From positions 32,083,518 through 32,147,517 of the forward strand of contig OX578140.1 of the NCBI GenBank assembly GCA_951213105.1: a stretch of DNA of 64,000 nt. Reading direction: 5' to 3'. Position 1 is the first letter of the stretch, and each line of letters starts with the position of its first letter. The DNA comes from Amaurobius ferox (Eukaryota > Arthropoda > Arachnida > Araneae > Amaurobiidae). Of the stretch, positions 45,588 through 56,459 are shown in pieces. Both the position numbers and the translations under genes were made by a program. Below the pieces are notes generated by a model that saw only the letters and a list, made by a program, of their open reading frames with translations, was not told the DNA's origin and made no database searches.

Positions 45588-47130
45588 CTAGCAGCATACC
45601 CGTTCGTATGGAGTATAAAGAAACATAAAATTTACAATCATGTGCAAATTCCTATAGTATACTAAATGACATTTTTAATCAAAATATTCTGTTAAAATAT
45701 TTAATTTAATGCTTCTAAGAAGTTTAGGAATCTCTGATCTCGCTATAGAAAATTATCTTCACGGACAGTTCTGGAGAATAAAACATCCTGGCCCCTTTTG
45801 TAAGCAAATTTACAAAAAATATGGAATTGAATCAATATGCAAAATAAAAGCGTTAAAATGGTATGGTACCCGTACTACATATATACGCGAATATTAGAAG
45901 ATATAAACTGCATTAGTAGATTACATGTATAAATTGAAATATCAATAAACTCGTAATCTTTAAACCTGAAGGCAGTAACTGATTCCCATATATGTCAAAA
46001 TGAAAGTGTTAAAATTATATGGGAAGATATACCCGTTTTACTTATAATGTCGTAGATTAGAAGACATGTCCGGGTGTTAGTAGAAGTTTACCCTTATTAT
46101 AATATGAGTTTCAAAAATCTTTGCCAAAATAAAAGCCAAGTAAGCGATATCCCGCCAAATTAGTAGATCTGAATTTTCAGATCTGAATAAACCATCCTGA
46201 TTCCATTTGTATATACAAAATGAAAACACTAAAATTGTATTAGAAGACCCGTTTCTATACTTTTTCTGTTTCAACAATCGGTTAAATGAATTTATTGGCT
46301 AAACACACAATATATGAGTTCATTAGCTAAACGCAATATATAAGTTTAAAAACTCTTTGCCAAAATAAATGAAAGTGATGTACACAATCCACAATTAATG
46401 TAATTAAAAGAAAAATCAAACCGTTCATTTATAAGATACATTTTAATATCCATTTATTTATTATTCAAATCAAAAAATAATAATAATAATTAACAAACAC
46501 ATTTAATTTGATTGCGTTGCCGAGCAACATGATATAAGATATAATCTTTCTCATAAAATGCTAATATTAAAATAACCATTTTGATTTCTTAATACTTTTC
46601 ATTGTTCAGTAAAAGCTCGTAAAAAATAAACCATGGTGATCGATTTTCCATTTAAATTCATGCTTCAAACAATTCATGCTTTCAGAAAGTGACTAATTAG
46701 CGCAAAAAATCTCCCACCAAACTCAGAGATAAAATTTTAATTCGCTTTCACGTTTGAAGCAAACGATTTTCAACCTTCCCGTTTGGAGGAACTTGGAAAT
46801 TAGAGAGTAGAACTCCTAGGGAAAAGTTTCGTTTTTCGTTAATATCTCAACAACCCCTAGTTTTAGAAACTCGAAACTTGGACTAAACTTAAGAGGGGCT
46901 ATTTTAAGGCTACCCACAGAATTTCATTAAATTGTGTTCAGCCGTTCTCTCGTGATGATGAGACAAAGGAAAGTTTGGTTTTCCACTAATATCTCGATAA
47001 CCACTGGTCCTAGAAACTCAAAACTTAGACTAAATATTAAGTGGGGTTATTTCAAGGCTACCCACAAAATGTCATAAAATTCGGTTCAGCAGTTCTCCCG
47101 TGATGATGGGACAAACAGACAGACAGACAG
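45588..47130 (+). repeat. Family C repeat, copy 5 (isolated, internally deleted)
   Basis: It starts CTAGCAGCATACCCGTTC, with TTATTTATATAGAC just before it, and ends in two TTCAGC(C/A)GTTCTC segments plus a GACA tract. The order matches units at 14.8-22.9 kb; the middle GGCGAC-rich part is missing. This shows C also exists outside the tandem array. Confidence 0.7.
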
Positions 47131-48122
47131 AAAACTATTGTTACTAAATTTGTAAACTATTATCCATTTAAATAATTATCTATATAATAATGTCTATAGT
47201 CTATATAATTATCTTATTATATATATTATTAACTATATTCTTCTCTTATATATACTATTATCTATATAATTATCATATTATATTATATAGATAATCCTTG
47301 AAATATCTGTATAATTAATTTAGGCTGTACAAATAAAGCACTCTTATGAAAAGACGAAATGAATTATGAAAAGAAGAAAAATTATAATTGAACATAAGGC
47401 ATTTTGTTTCCGTATAAATTGCCAGAACATATCCTAATTATTTTAACTTATTTAGAAATAATTATGAGAATTTGAGTAAGGGATATAATTAAGCTTATTT
47501 TACAAGATTTAGCTTTGCTTTTACTAAATTATTCTAAATTCATGGACGCATATTAATAAATAGTTTTTTATAGTTATTATAATAGATATCTCACTTTGCG
47601 ATGGTCTATTTATTATCAACTTGCAAAAATGAAAATGTACAATTAAAAAGCAAGGCGTTTTTTTCCTTAGATTTGAATACTTCATTATAGTCGTTCCAAA
47701 GTATAATTGCTGTTTAATGGTGTGATTTATCATGTTGTTATTCAATTTGTATTATTTTCATTTAAAAGTGTTTAATTAATATGTTATGTTTTACGCAATT
47801 GAATGCTAAGTTAATTGCACTAATCTGTTTAAGGATGTTAAGGATTTGGATATTAAGGATATTAATTTAAGGATATTATTTTTTATAAGATAAATTTTAT
47901 ATCACCCATGTTGTCAAATGTATGAAGTATTATTATATAACGTGCAATTCGAAAAAATCTGTCAAGCGAAATATATCTATAATTACAGAACTGATTTCTA
48001 TTACTCTTCTTTGGCCAATGATGTTGAGTCCAGAGGATATCTCGTTATTTGTGTTATTCTCTTCCAAACCTACCTACAAACATTGGGAATATCATCAACC
48101 CGTTTCTGTGTGTAGTTCATGA
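47131..48122. other. Unassigned AT-rich DNA left of the Gypsy element
   Basis: TATATAATTATC-type low-complexity sequence at about 47160-47300. Two overlapping 65-66 codon frames at 47918-48122 have no recognisable content. Confidence 0.4.
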
Positions 48123-48126
48123 TCTT
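48123..48126 (+). repeat. 4-bp target-site duplication (TCTT), left
   Basis: TCTT precedes the left LTR and is repeated at 57633-57636 after the right LTR. Four to five bp is usual for Ty3/Gypsy. Confidence 0.75.
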
Positions 48127-48924
48127 TGTGATAAGGCTTTCACACCTCTGTGTTAAAATTGTATATTAAAGTATTGTTTTATTTCTGTGTGATTGAAAGT
48201 GTCAATTTCGAAATGTAAATGTCTTTTCTACATGTTTTCAATTACATTGACTTTTAAGGGAAGTGAACTCTAAAATCGCAAAAGTGTTTATGTTCCAGAA
48301 AAATAGTAATAGTTTTGTATTTTCGCTTCTCAGTCGCTAGTTGGGAACTTGCAGGTTGTGCGCACGCGCGCGTTTTGAAAAAGGATTTTTGGAAGCAGTG
48401 TGGAAGGAGTCGTGGAGAAATGTAGACGCGTGTGTTTGATTCGCGTATGATCGCGAATTTTAAGAAAAGGTGGATTAATTTTGAAAGTGGAAGGATGTGA
48501 TTAAAATATGTAACATAGTTCGACAAGTTGTGCGTAGAGTCGTTTGGCTCGGTTCAGAGATGAGTCACTCGTGTTTTTAAATGAATCAGCCTGGTAGTAA
48601 TGGAATAATGAATCTTGTGAAAAGAGAAAATGGTTCTTTCACTGGTCGGCTTGAATCGCTAATAGGGCAAGAGGGAAAGCTCATTTTACAGCGATTTGTA
48701 TTTGCCTGACTCCTCCTTGTGTCCTAAGGTACGAATCAACCAATCTCCGTAACCAACCAAGATGTCGAATTCCGCCAGCATGATGTTGTGTAGTCAAGTT
48801 TCCCGATCATTATGGATTTTGTTCTGCGCAAGAATCTCGATGAGTTTATGCCGAGAGTCCATCCTGATATCCTTTCCCATGGTACAGAATTGTAAATGTT
48901 ATATTTAAAAGAGACGAGGTAAAG

Positions 48925-48938
48925 TTTTATATATATTT
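48925..48938 (+). promoter_or_regulatory. TATA-like element of the 5' LTR promoter
   Basis: TTTTATATATATTT about 310 bp before the polyadenylation signal. The transcription start itself cannot be read from sequence. Confidence 0.4.
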
Positions 48939-49236
48939 AGTCTTCCACCTAACGAATAGAGTGTTAATTGTCAAATCCTCGTGAGTATCAAGTCATTGAT
49001 GATGTTATATGAAAATGTCGTATATGTTCAAAGTATACAAATGTGATATATAAATGTCAAGTATAATATGAGGAATATTGTGTTTATTTTATGTATCAGA
49101 AAATATGTGTATTCTCTTGGTTCCTCTTCCTCCAGGGGTGTTCTTAATGGTCACCCTACCGAGTGTAACTCTGAGTTATTGCGAGAAATGCTTGTACTCC
49201 ACTGTTTTCGATCAACTGCCTTGCTATTTCATGTTT

Positions 49237-49242
49237 AATAAA
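49237..49242 (+). promoter_or_regulatory. Polyadenylation signal AATAAA in the LTR
   Basis: The same hexamer is at 57570-57575 in the 3' LTR, where it would act on the element transcript. Confidence 0.6.
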
Positions 49243-49303
49243 TGTGTTTGATTTCAAAACTTTGTCTTCTCTGTCGAGTATACCAAAACGTTCGCGACAG
49301 AAT

Positions 49304-49321
49304 TGGTGCCGTTACTTTTCT
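49304..49321 (+). promoter_or_regulatory. Primer-binding site
   Basis: TGGTGCCGTTACTTTTCT begins 4 nt after the LTR end, and its TGG complements a tRNA 3' CCA. I cannot name the primer tRNA with certainty. Confidence 0.65.
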
Positions 49322-49638
49322 CGGTGAGTGGGGAAGAGCTGAGAGAATTAAAATTTTTAAAAATTTTCTTAAGAATTGAAATTTTGAAGGTTAAAAATTA
49401 CCGTTGTGCTAAAATGAGTGTTTTCTTAAGTAAACAGAGTTCCATGTTCTGCTTTCGGTGTTCTCAAAAACGAGTGTTCTTGGAATTTGATATGTGCCAT
49501 TTGATAAAAAAAATTGATTTGTTTGCATATTTATGTCATTTGATTTGATAAAAACTGGTTTTATTGTAAATACTGTTTAAGAACATTGCAATTGCATATT
49601 GTGTTAAACTATACGAGTATATTTGATTGTTATGCAAA

Positions 49639-52600
49639 ATGGCTCCAATTACTAGAAACAAAAAACTAAATGTCGGTAAGATGAGTAAAAATTCAAGTAA
49701 AAAATTAAATTCCTCCTTGAATTTGTCGCTTGATATTGCTACTGAGTCGGATACTGTTAATTCTAGAAGTAAAGTTAAAAATGTTAGCCACAAAGCTAAA
49801 TCTAATGAGGAAAATATATCAGATAAATCGCCGGTATGTCTGAATTCTTCTTCTGGCACTTTGCCAAATCAAAACAGTGCTTCATCAGTAAATGATAACA
49901 TGTTAAAATCATTCCATATTTTCACACCTAAGTTCGCACATCATATTCCAAAATTCTCGGGAAATTCAGAGCTTTCGTTGTCACAGTTTTTGGAAAAGTT
50001 AAATTTAGTAGCCACTCATGCAAACTGGAGTGAGTGTGACAAATTGGTTTGTTTGAGATTGAATTTAGAGGGGGAAGCAAATAGATTGATTGAAGAGAAT
50101 CCAAAGCACAGAAATTGTAAAAATTTGCAGGAAATTATTCACATTTTGAAAGATCATTTTGAAGTGACCGAAAATGTTACTAAAAACATAATTTCACTCG
50201 TGAACTTTACACAGAGACCAAATGAGTCGGTTAAACAGTTTTCGATGAGAATCGAAGCTGCTTCATTTAAGGTTGTTCCGGAAGATGTAGATTCCGAAAG
50301 TGAGAATAAAATCAGGCAAACACTTTTGAAAACTTCATTTATTAATGGTTTATATCCGGAACTAAAAAGATTGGTGTTGTCACAAAACCCTAGAGATTTT
50401 TATTCGGCTAGAAAACTTGCAATTCTTGAGGAATCTATTTTAAATGAAAATAATGCTATGTACTTGACTAATCCGGTACTTACAAAAAAAGGTGTTCTCA
50501 CACCAGAAAAATATGTTCTCACACCAGATCAAAGTGAAAGTATGTCAGATTTAAAAAGAAAAGTGTTAGAACAGGAAAGGGACATTGAATTTCTTAGGGG
50601 TAAAATAGAAAAATTTAAGTTTAATTCAGATAAAGTTAACGAAAAGCGTTCACCGCGTCCAAAGTGTGACAAATGTGGTAAATTAGGTCACGTTCAAGAA
50701 CAGTGTTGGAAAAAGGTTTTTCAAAAAAGAGATGTGTACGGTATAAAATGTAGGAAAATTTATACCAGTCCTGGAACTAGGTATCACCAGGGTGAAAGAC
50801 ACAGAGGGCAAATGTCTGCAAATGAGTGGAAGTATAAAAAGCAAGGAACGCAAAATTATAAAAATAAGGAGTCATATAAATCTTTGCAAAATTCCAAAAA
50901 TCATTCTTCTGGGAATCAGAGTAGATATCCCATGCACAATTATAATAATAGAAAAACTTTTGATAGGCAAACATCACATTTTGAGGAAAATAATATTTGT
51001 CATAATATTACAAATTCTTTGTCATCTTCTTCTATTATAAAAGGAAAATTAGTGAGCAGTGAAGTGTCAATATTGATTGATACGGGTAGTTCAATTAATT
51101 TAGTGTATGAGGAAGCTTTAAATACTGTACCCATTGCACATATGTTGCTAACATACAAACCAACAATTTTGCGTAGCTTTAGTTCACAAGATACTAAAGT
51201 TGAATGTTTAGCCACTATTTCGCTAAATTTGGGAAAAGAAAGATTCCCTACCGAATTTTTTGTGTTAAAATCACCAGCTCCTATTTCATATAATGTAATC
51301 CTTGGTAACAAGTTTTTACATAAACATAATGCTATTATAGATTATAATCACTTCTGTTTTAAGTTTTCAAACTCTTCCATTCCTTTTGTTGGTTATCAAT
51401 GTACGAATAATTTACTTTCGATTTCAAATCATGAACCGGCAAATGAGTCGGAAATTGCAGACTCAAACCTAAGTAGTGTCGCAAAGCGTATTGCTGTGCC
51501 TGACTCGCAGATGAGTAGTGGAAAAAATGTTCGTGTGGTAGAGGACTGTAAACCGAAAGAGTTCCATACGAATGCATGTGCCAAATGCAAAGCAGATCTG
51601 GCACCGGTAGTGAATGAGTCTCAGGTCATTCGGGAAGAGTATGTGAGCAGAAATTTTTCGGAAAATAATGTAGTGCCACATTTGGGTAGTGAAGAGGTAC
51701 ATATTAACGATTTGGAAAATGGAAGCAAATCTTTTAGAGATTTGGTAGTAAATGCACAGAATGTTACTTTGCATATGGGGGAAAAGCAAAATCATGTTAG
51801 AGGTGGTACTGAAGAAGTGGCACAGCATAAGAACTTAAACATTAAAACTGTTAATAACTTATGTAGAGTAAAAGAAACTCTAAATACAAAAATTAAAGAG
51901 CCAATTATTGTGAAAAATTCACAAAAATGTATAATTCCTCCTTTATCTGAATCATTTATTAAAATCAAACTTTCAGAAGGGTTTCCGGAAAATTCCACCT
52001 TGCTTCTGGAATCAGAGAAAAATGACCACATCTTCATTGCTAGAGCTGTATATAGAGCTCCTAAGGATGGAATTATTTGGGTTCGTGTTGCTAACCCAGA
52101 GGAAAAACCTTATCATTTGAATAAGGGTAGAAAAGTGGCTCATGTTCAGGAAATTCAGGTGTCTGAGGAGGTTGAAGTTAATGTAGTGAGTGAGGGAGAG
52201 TTGGACTCCAGTGAACCTTTGGAGCCTTTTGAAAGTTGGGGAGGAGATTTTGACCTGAGTCATCTCCAAAAAGATCAAAAACATAAATTATCAACTTTGT
52301 TGAATAAATATAGACAAGTTTTTGCAAAGAATGTTGCTGAGTTGTCTGGTTGTAAAACCATATTACATGAGATAAATTTGGAAACATCTGTTCCTGTTTA
52401 TCAGAAACCATACAAAGTTCCACATCATTTACAAGGGGAACTCAATAGACAAGTCACAGAATTATTAGAAGCTAAAATAATTAAACCTAGTTTTTCACCT
52501 TACAATACGCCAGTACTGTTTGTAAGGAAACCGGATGGTTCTTATAGATTATGTTGTGATTTTCGCAAGTTAAACAAACTTACTATTACAGAAAATTTTC

Positions 52601-55242
52601 CAATTCCTAACATTAGTGAATTGATTGATAGTTTAGCAGGTGCTACATTTTTCTCAACTTTGGACTTAACTTCAGGATTCTACCAATTGCATTTGAATCC
52701 ACAGGATTCACACAAAACAGCTTTTTCCACGCCCACCGGTCACTACGAATGGTGTAGGACCCCTTTTGGTCTAAAAAACGCACCAGCGTCTTTTCAGAGA
52801 TTAATGTCTCTTGTACTGGCAGGGTTATCAGGAATATACATAGATGATGTTATCATCTCATCAAAAACTTTTGAAGAACACATGATGAAATTAGAAGAAG
52901 TTTTTATTAAATTATCTCAACATGGTCTTAGGTTAAAGCCATCAAAATGCTTCTTTTTCAGAAAGACAATAAAGTACTTAGGTTTCAGAGTGTCTGAGGG
53001 AAAAGTTCAGCCAGACCCTCATAACATTGATTTAGTGCAAAAATTTAAAGTACCCACCTGTGTCAAGAATATCAGACAATTTTTGGGTTTGACAGGCTTT
53101 TATAGGAAGTTTGTACCAGATTATGCAAAGATTACTCTTCCACTAACTAATCTTTTAAAATCAAAGCAGAAAAAGTTTGTGTGGAGTCAGGAGGCTCAGG
53201 AAGCTTTTGAAATACTTAAGAACAAGCTTATTCAAGAACCAATTTTAAAATTACCAAATTTTAATTTGCCCTTTACTTTGCATACAGATGCCTCTAATTA
53301 CGCTTTGGGATCAGTTCTTTCGCAATTGGATGAAAATGGGTTATCTCACCCAGTTTCCTTTGCTAGTCGAAAATTACAAGGTGCTGAAGTGAATTACAGT
53401 GTAGTCGAGAAAGAAGCTTTGGCTGTGGTTTGGGCTACCCAGCAATTTAAGCACTATCTCTTAGGCAAACATTTCAAAATTTACTGTGATCAAGCATCCT
53501 TATCGTTCATTTTCAAATTAAGAGATCCTACTTCGCGCATAGCTCGCTGGATCGTTTCTTTGCAGGCTTTTGATTATGAAATCATTCATAAACCGGGGAA
53601 ACATAATGTTGTAGCTGACTATTTTTCGAGATGTATTGATGAGTCTTCTTCAAAGAAATCTCAAAACACTCAGAAACAAACTGTTCCTAAAAGTATTGTA
53701 GAATCTGTCCCTACGAAAATTTCTGGAAAAGTAGTGGTACAGAATAATGATAGTAGTGAAAACATAAATGCAATCGTTGAAAATTCTCAAGATCAAGTAC
53801 AGACTACTGTGGAAGCTTCTCTGGTAACTAGGATAGCTATTGGTCAATTGAAAGATCCTAGATGTATAAAAATCAAAAATCTTCTGGAAAAAGGTGTAAA
53901 ACCATACCCACAAAAACTTTCATTTTTCATGAAAAATGGTATGTTACATTGCATACACAAAAATCCAAAGCAGAGACAGCAATATAATGAGAGAGTAGTT
54001 ATTCCTCAAGACTTAGTCTCAGAAATTCTATGGCTTTGCCATGATTCTCCTGTTGCTGCACATTGTGGTTTTCAAAGAACTCTGGCAAAAATTTCAGTTA
54101 ACTATTATTGGCCAGACATGCATGCTCAGACTGAAAATTATGTGAAGTCGTGCACAACTTGTGTAAAAAACAGAGGTTTTCGTAACAACAAGGCTCCAAT
54201 ACAGAAATTTCCTATTACAACTTATCCTTTTGAACGTGTGGCTATGGATGTAGTCGGCCCACTACCTATCTCGAATTCTGGGATGAAGTACATTCTTGTC
54301 ATTACAGATTACTTCACTAGATGGCCAGAGGCTTATCCACTTGCTACAGTTAAAACTGAGGATATTCTCGCTTGTTTAGAGAGATTTATAAGTATTCATG
54401 GAATTCCTGCTCACTTAATTACGGATCAAGGTAGTAACTTCATTTCTGAAGCTGCCAACAATCTATACAAGAAATTAGGCATAAAAAAACATAATACTTC
54501 AGCGTACCATCCCCAGTCAGACGGGCTAGTCGAAAGACTGAACGGTACGTTAGTTAGATCCTTAAAGAATCTGGTCTATTCTGATAAGGGCGATTGGGAT
54601 CGAATGATTCAATTTGCTTTAATGGCTCATAGAACGTCAGTCCATGCCTCAACAGGCGAGTCCCCAGCACATCTTGTCTTTGGTCGAGACCCTGTGCTAC
54701 CTGATGCTCTTTTAACAGGTGTAAAATATCCAGTTTACAAATCTACTCATGATTATTCAGATGACTTACAGGTTCGCTTAAAAAAGACCTTTGTAACTGT
54801 TAGGAAAAACCTTGAGGAAGCTCAGGAATCACAACAACTTCAACAACATAAATCTGCTAAAATGCCTAAGATTAAAGTTGGTGACTTGGTCTATCTTTAC
54901 ACACCTCATATTCGGCCAGGCCAATCAAAAAAACTCAGTTCTTTAAATCATGGTCCTTTTGAAGTTATCAAGCAAACAACTGAAGTTAACTTTGTCATTC
55001 AACACAAAAACAATCCATGTAATCAGCAATTGGTCCACGTTAATAGATTAACTCCTTTACCTCCTAGACGTAGTGAATTGATTTCTAGCACATATAATGA
55101 TAACATTGATAATTCTTCAACTCAAGAAACAAGACAATTTAAAAGTAGATATTTTCTAAACCATCAAAATAGGGTTAAAACTCAAAATGTTCCTAATTCA
55201 CACAAGTATGACTTGCGCCCAAGAGGCCAATTTATTCATTAA
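49639..55242 (+). CDS. gag-pol: Gag-Pol polyprotein of Ty3/Gypsy retrotransposon, 1,867 aa
   Basis: One frame encodes capsid and all enzymes, with no stop and no frameshift between gag and pol. I start at the ATG at 49639 (protein MAPITRNKK); upstream in-frame codons have no ATG. Visible order: basic N terminus; gag capsid-like region, about residues 100-265; CCHC zinc knuckle (C343, C346, H351, C356); aspartic protease with DTG at 481-483 and ILG at 554-556; a long linker; reverse transcriptase, about 930-1125, with D1009 and the catalytic box YIDD at 1067-1070; RNase H with D1217, E1257/E1259 and D1284; integrase HHCC finger (H1468, H1475, C1505, C1508) and catalytic D1537, D1596, E1632 (D,D-35-E). 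A GPF motif at 1772-1774 belongs to the GPY/F module. The C terminus ends in a YDLRPR motif. No chromodomain is seen. YIDD instead of the commoner YVDD/YLDD is unusual but keeps both aspartates. All catalytic residues I can check are present, so it may be active. Confidence 0.95.
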   Translation: MAPITRNKKLNVGKMSKNSSKKLNSSLNLSLDIATESDTVNSRSKVKNVSHKAKSNEENISDKSPVCLNSSSGTLPNQNSASSVNDNMLKSFHIFTPKFAHHIPKFSGNSELSLSQFLEKLNLVATHANWSECDKLVCLRLNLEGEANRLIEENPKHRNCKNLQEIIHILKDHFEVTENVTKNIISLVNFTQRPNESVKQFSMRIEAASFKVVPEDVDSESENKIRQTLLKTSFINGLYPELKRLVLSQNPRDFYSARKLAILEESILNENNAMYLTNPVLTKKGVLTPEKYVLTPDQSESMSDLKRKVLEQERDIEFLRGKIEKFKFNSDKVNEKRSPRPKCDKCGKLGHVQEQCWKKVFQKRDVYGIKCRKIYTSPGTRYHQGERHRGQMSANEWKYKKQGTQNYKNKESYKSLQNSKNHSSGNQSRYPMHNYNNRKTFDRQTSHFEENNICHNITNSLSSSSIIKGKLVSSEVSILIDTGSSINLVYEEALNTVPIAHMLLTYKPTILRSFSSQDTKVECLATISLNLGKERFPTEFFVLKSPAPISYNVILGNKFLHKHNAIIDYNHFCFKFSNSSIPFVGYQCTNNLLSISNHEPANESEIADSNLSSVAKRIAVPDSQMSSGKNVRVVEDCKPKEFHTNACAKCKADLAPVVNESQVIREEYVSRNFSENNVVPHLGSEEVHINDLENGSKSFRDLVVNAQNVTLHMGEKQNHVRGGTEEVAQHKNLNIKTVNNLCRVKETLNTKIKEPIIVKNSQKCIIPPLSESFIKIKLSEGFPENSTLLLESEKNDHIFIARAVYRAPKDGIIWVRVANPEEKPYHLNKGRKVAHVQEIQVSEEVEVNVVSEGELDSSEPLEPFESWGGDFDLSHLQKDQKHKLSTLLNKYRQVFAKNVAELSGCKTILHEINLETSVPVYQKPYKVPHHLQGELNRQVTELLEAKIIKPSFSPYNTPVLFVRKPDGSYRLCCDFRKLNKLTITENFPIPNISELIDSLAGATFFSTLDLTSGFYQLHLNPQDSHKTAFSTPTGHYEWCRTPFGLKNAPASFQRLMSLVLAGLSGIYIDDVIISSKTFEEHMMKLEEVFIKLSQHGLRLKPSKCFFFRKTIKYLGFRVSEGKVQPDPHNIDLVQKFKVPTCVKNIRQFLGLTGFYRKFVPDYAKITLPLTNLLKSKQKKFVWSQEAQEAFEILKNKLIQEPILKLPNFNLPFTLHTDASNYALGSVLSQLDENGLSHPVSFASRKLQGAEVNYSVVEKEALAVVWATQQFKHYLLGKHFKIYCDQASLSFIFKLRDPTSRIARWIVSLQAFDYEIIHKPGKHNVVADYFSRCIDESSSKKSQNTQKQTVPKSIVESVPTKISGKVVVQNNDSSENINAIVENSQDQVQTTVEASLVTRIAIGQLKDPRCIKIKNLLEKGVKPYPQKLSFFMKNGMLHCIHKNPKQRQQYNERVVIPQDLVSEILWLCHDSPVAAHCGFQRTLAKISVNYYWPDMHAQTENYVKSCTTCVKNRGFRNNKAPIQKFPITTYPFERVAMDVVGPLPISNSGMKYILVITDYFTRWPEAYPLATVKTEDILACLERFISIHGIPAHLITDQGSNFISEAANNLYKKLGIKKHNTSAYHPQSDGLVERLNGTLVRSLKNLVYSDKGDWDRMIQFALMAHRTSVHASTGESPAHLVFGRDPVLPDALLTGVKYPVYKSTHDYSDDLQVRLKKTFVTVRKNLEEAQESQQLQQHKSAKMPKIKVGDLVYLYTPHIRPGQSKKLSSLNHGPFEVIKQTTEVNFVIQHKNNPCNQQLVHVNRLTPLPPRRSELISSTYNDNIDNSSTQETRQFKSRYFLNHQNRVKTQNVPNSHKYDLRPRGQFIH

Positions 55243-56452
55243 AGTTACTTGTCAATTAAGGCAATATGTCAAGAGAGCAATTGGCTCAAAAGTAAAGTAA
55301 AATATTTAAATTATGAAATTCTCACATTTTCAAAAAAAAGACTGATATTGTTGTGAGATGGACAATTATGTTTCATAATATTATATTTTCAATTGTTTCA
55401 CAAAATGTTTTGCAAAACTGTATGCTATGTTAAAATGGATCCAATATTTCTGAACTTCTGTGTAATTTGCTTTATGTGTCAGTCAGCTGAATGTTCTGTA
55501 CTGCAAGTTCTGTGCCAGTGCAGCTTTCTGAATGTGAGTGCCATGTTAATCAGGTTGAAGTAGTGTTTTAAAATTCTAAATACTTAAATAATAATTTTTT
55601 TTTGCTTTACTTTAATGATAAGCAGTAATGTTTTAAAGTAATTTTAAGATAATTAAGTACTTGATGGATTAGAGTTTTGGTAAGGATTTTTAAGGATAAC
55701 TGATAATTTTTATCTCTGTTTTATTTTATGAATGTGTGAATGATTTTTTTTTTAATTTAAAGGTCTAGTAAATTTTAGAAATTTTTTTTTTGTCATTTGG
55801 TGTTTGTTGACTTATTGGTTGGGGGTACCGCCACCTCTAGGTTTGCAACTTTCTAATGGACTTGTTTCTTGCCTGGGTGCCTGATCAACATTCTTGGTTT
55901 GAAAATTTGTCTCATTTTCTAAATTAGTAATTTTTTTAAATGTCTTTTAAAGTAATTTGTTGGCAAGGTTGGATAATAGTTAATAAATTGATTTCTGTGA
56001 AAAGTAAATTTATAGAATTTTAATTGTAAAATTTTTGAAGAAAGAAAACTTTTTGTTTAGTTAAACTTTTTGTGAGTTGAGTAAATTAAATTTTCATGTC
56101 TCTGTGGTACTCACCAGAAAATGTATTAGTGTTTAAATTTTAAAAGGGGCAATTTCATCATTTGTGTCTTGTTAATTTGGTGTTGTCTTGTAAAGGTCTA
56201 TGCTTGTATTGAGACTTATATTTTTTTTTTGACTCACGAGTCAAACTTTAGGCCACTCTTGGATTTTGGTTATTATGCTGGTCATGATCTTGTTTGTTTT
56301 TGTTTTTTTCTTTGATGTACATGTACATCGCTCAAAATTTACACTAAATTCCTCTCAATGGAACATATGTCATTGGGAACTTAATGCAGGTATTTTCCTA
56401 GTATTGTGTGGAAAAATTCCCCGCTTTGCAGGAAATTTTTCTCCCGGGCCCC
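55243..56452 (+). other. 3' internal untranslated region of the Gypsy element
   Basis: About 1.2 kb between the pol stop and the polypurine tract, with no convincing reading frame. A frame near 56266 that starts with hydrophobic residues begins at a non-ATG codon and runs into the LTR, so I do not call an envelope gene. Several T-runs. Confidence 0.6.
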
Positions 56453-56459
56453 GAAGGAG
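56453..56459 (+). promoter_or_regulatory. Polypurine tract
   Basis: GAAGGAG directly precedes the 3' LTR at 56460, the expected priming site for plus-strand DNA. It is short. An alternative purine-rich AAAAGGGG lies further upstream near 56142. Confidence 0.55.

Larger units (their letters stand above)
48127..49299 (+). repeat. 5' LTR (1,173 bp)
   Basis: It begins TGTG and ends GACA. A TATA-like TTTTATATATATTT lies at 48925-48938 and an AATAAA signal at 49237-49242, giving a plausible long U3, short R and short U5. A GCGCACGCGCGCG alternating run at about 48360 is notable in an AT-rich LTR. Confidence 0.95.

Noticed and set aside
49303..49548. Small frame in the Gypsy leader, before gag
   Set aside because: Starts with TTG within the primer-binding site; no ATG start consistent with the frame's beginning and no similarity. 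An upstream regulatory ORF cannot be supported.
51000..52423. Minus-strand frames of 80-119 codons within the Gypsy pol
   Set aside because: Shadows of the plus-strand gag-pol gene with no similarity of their own.
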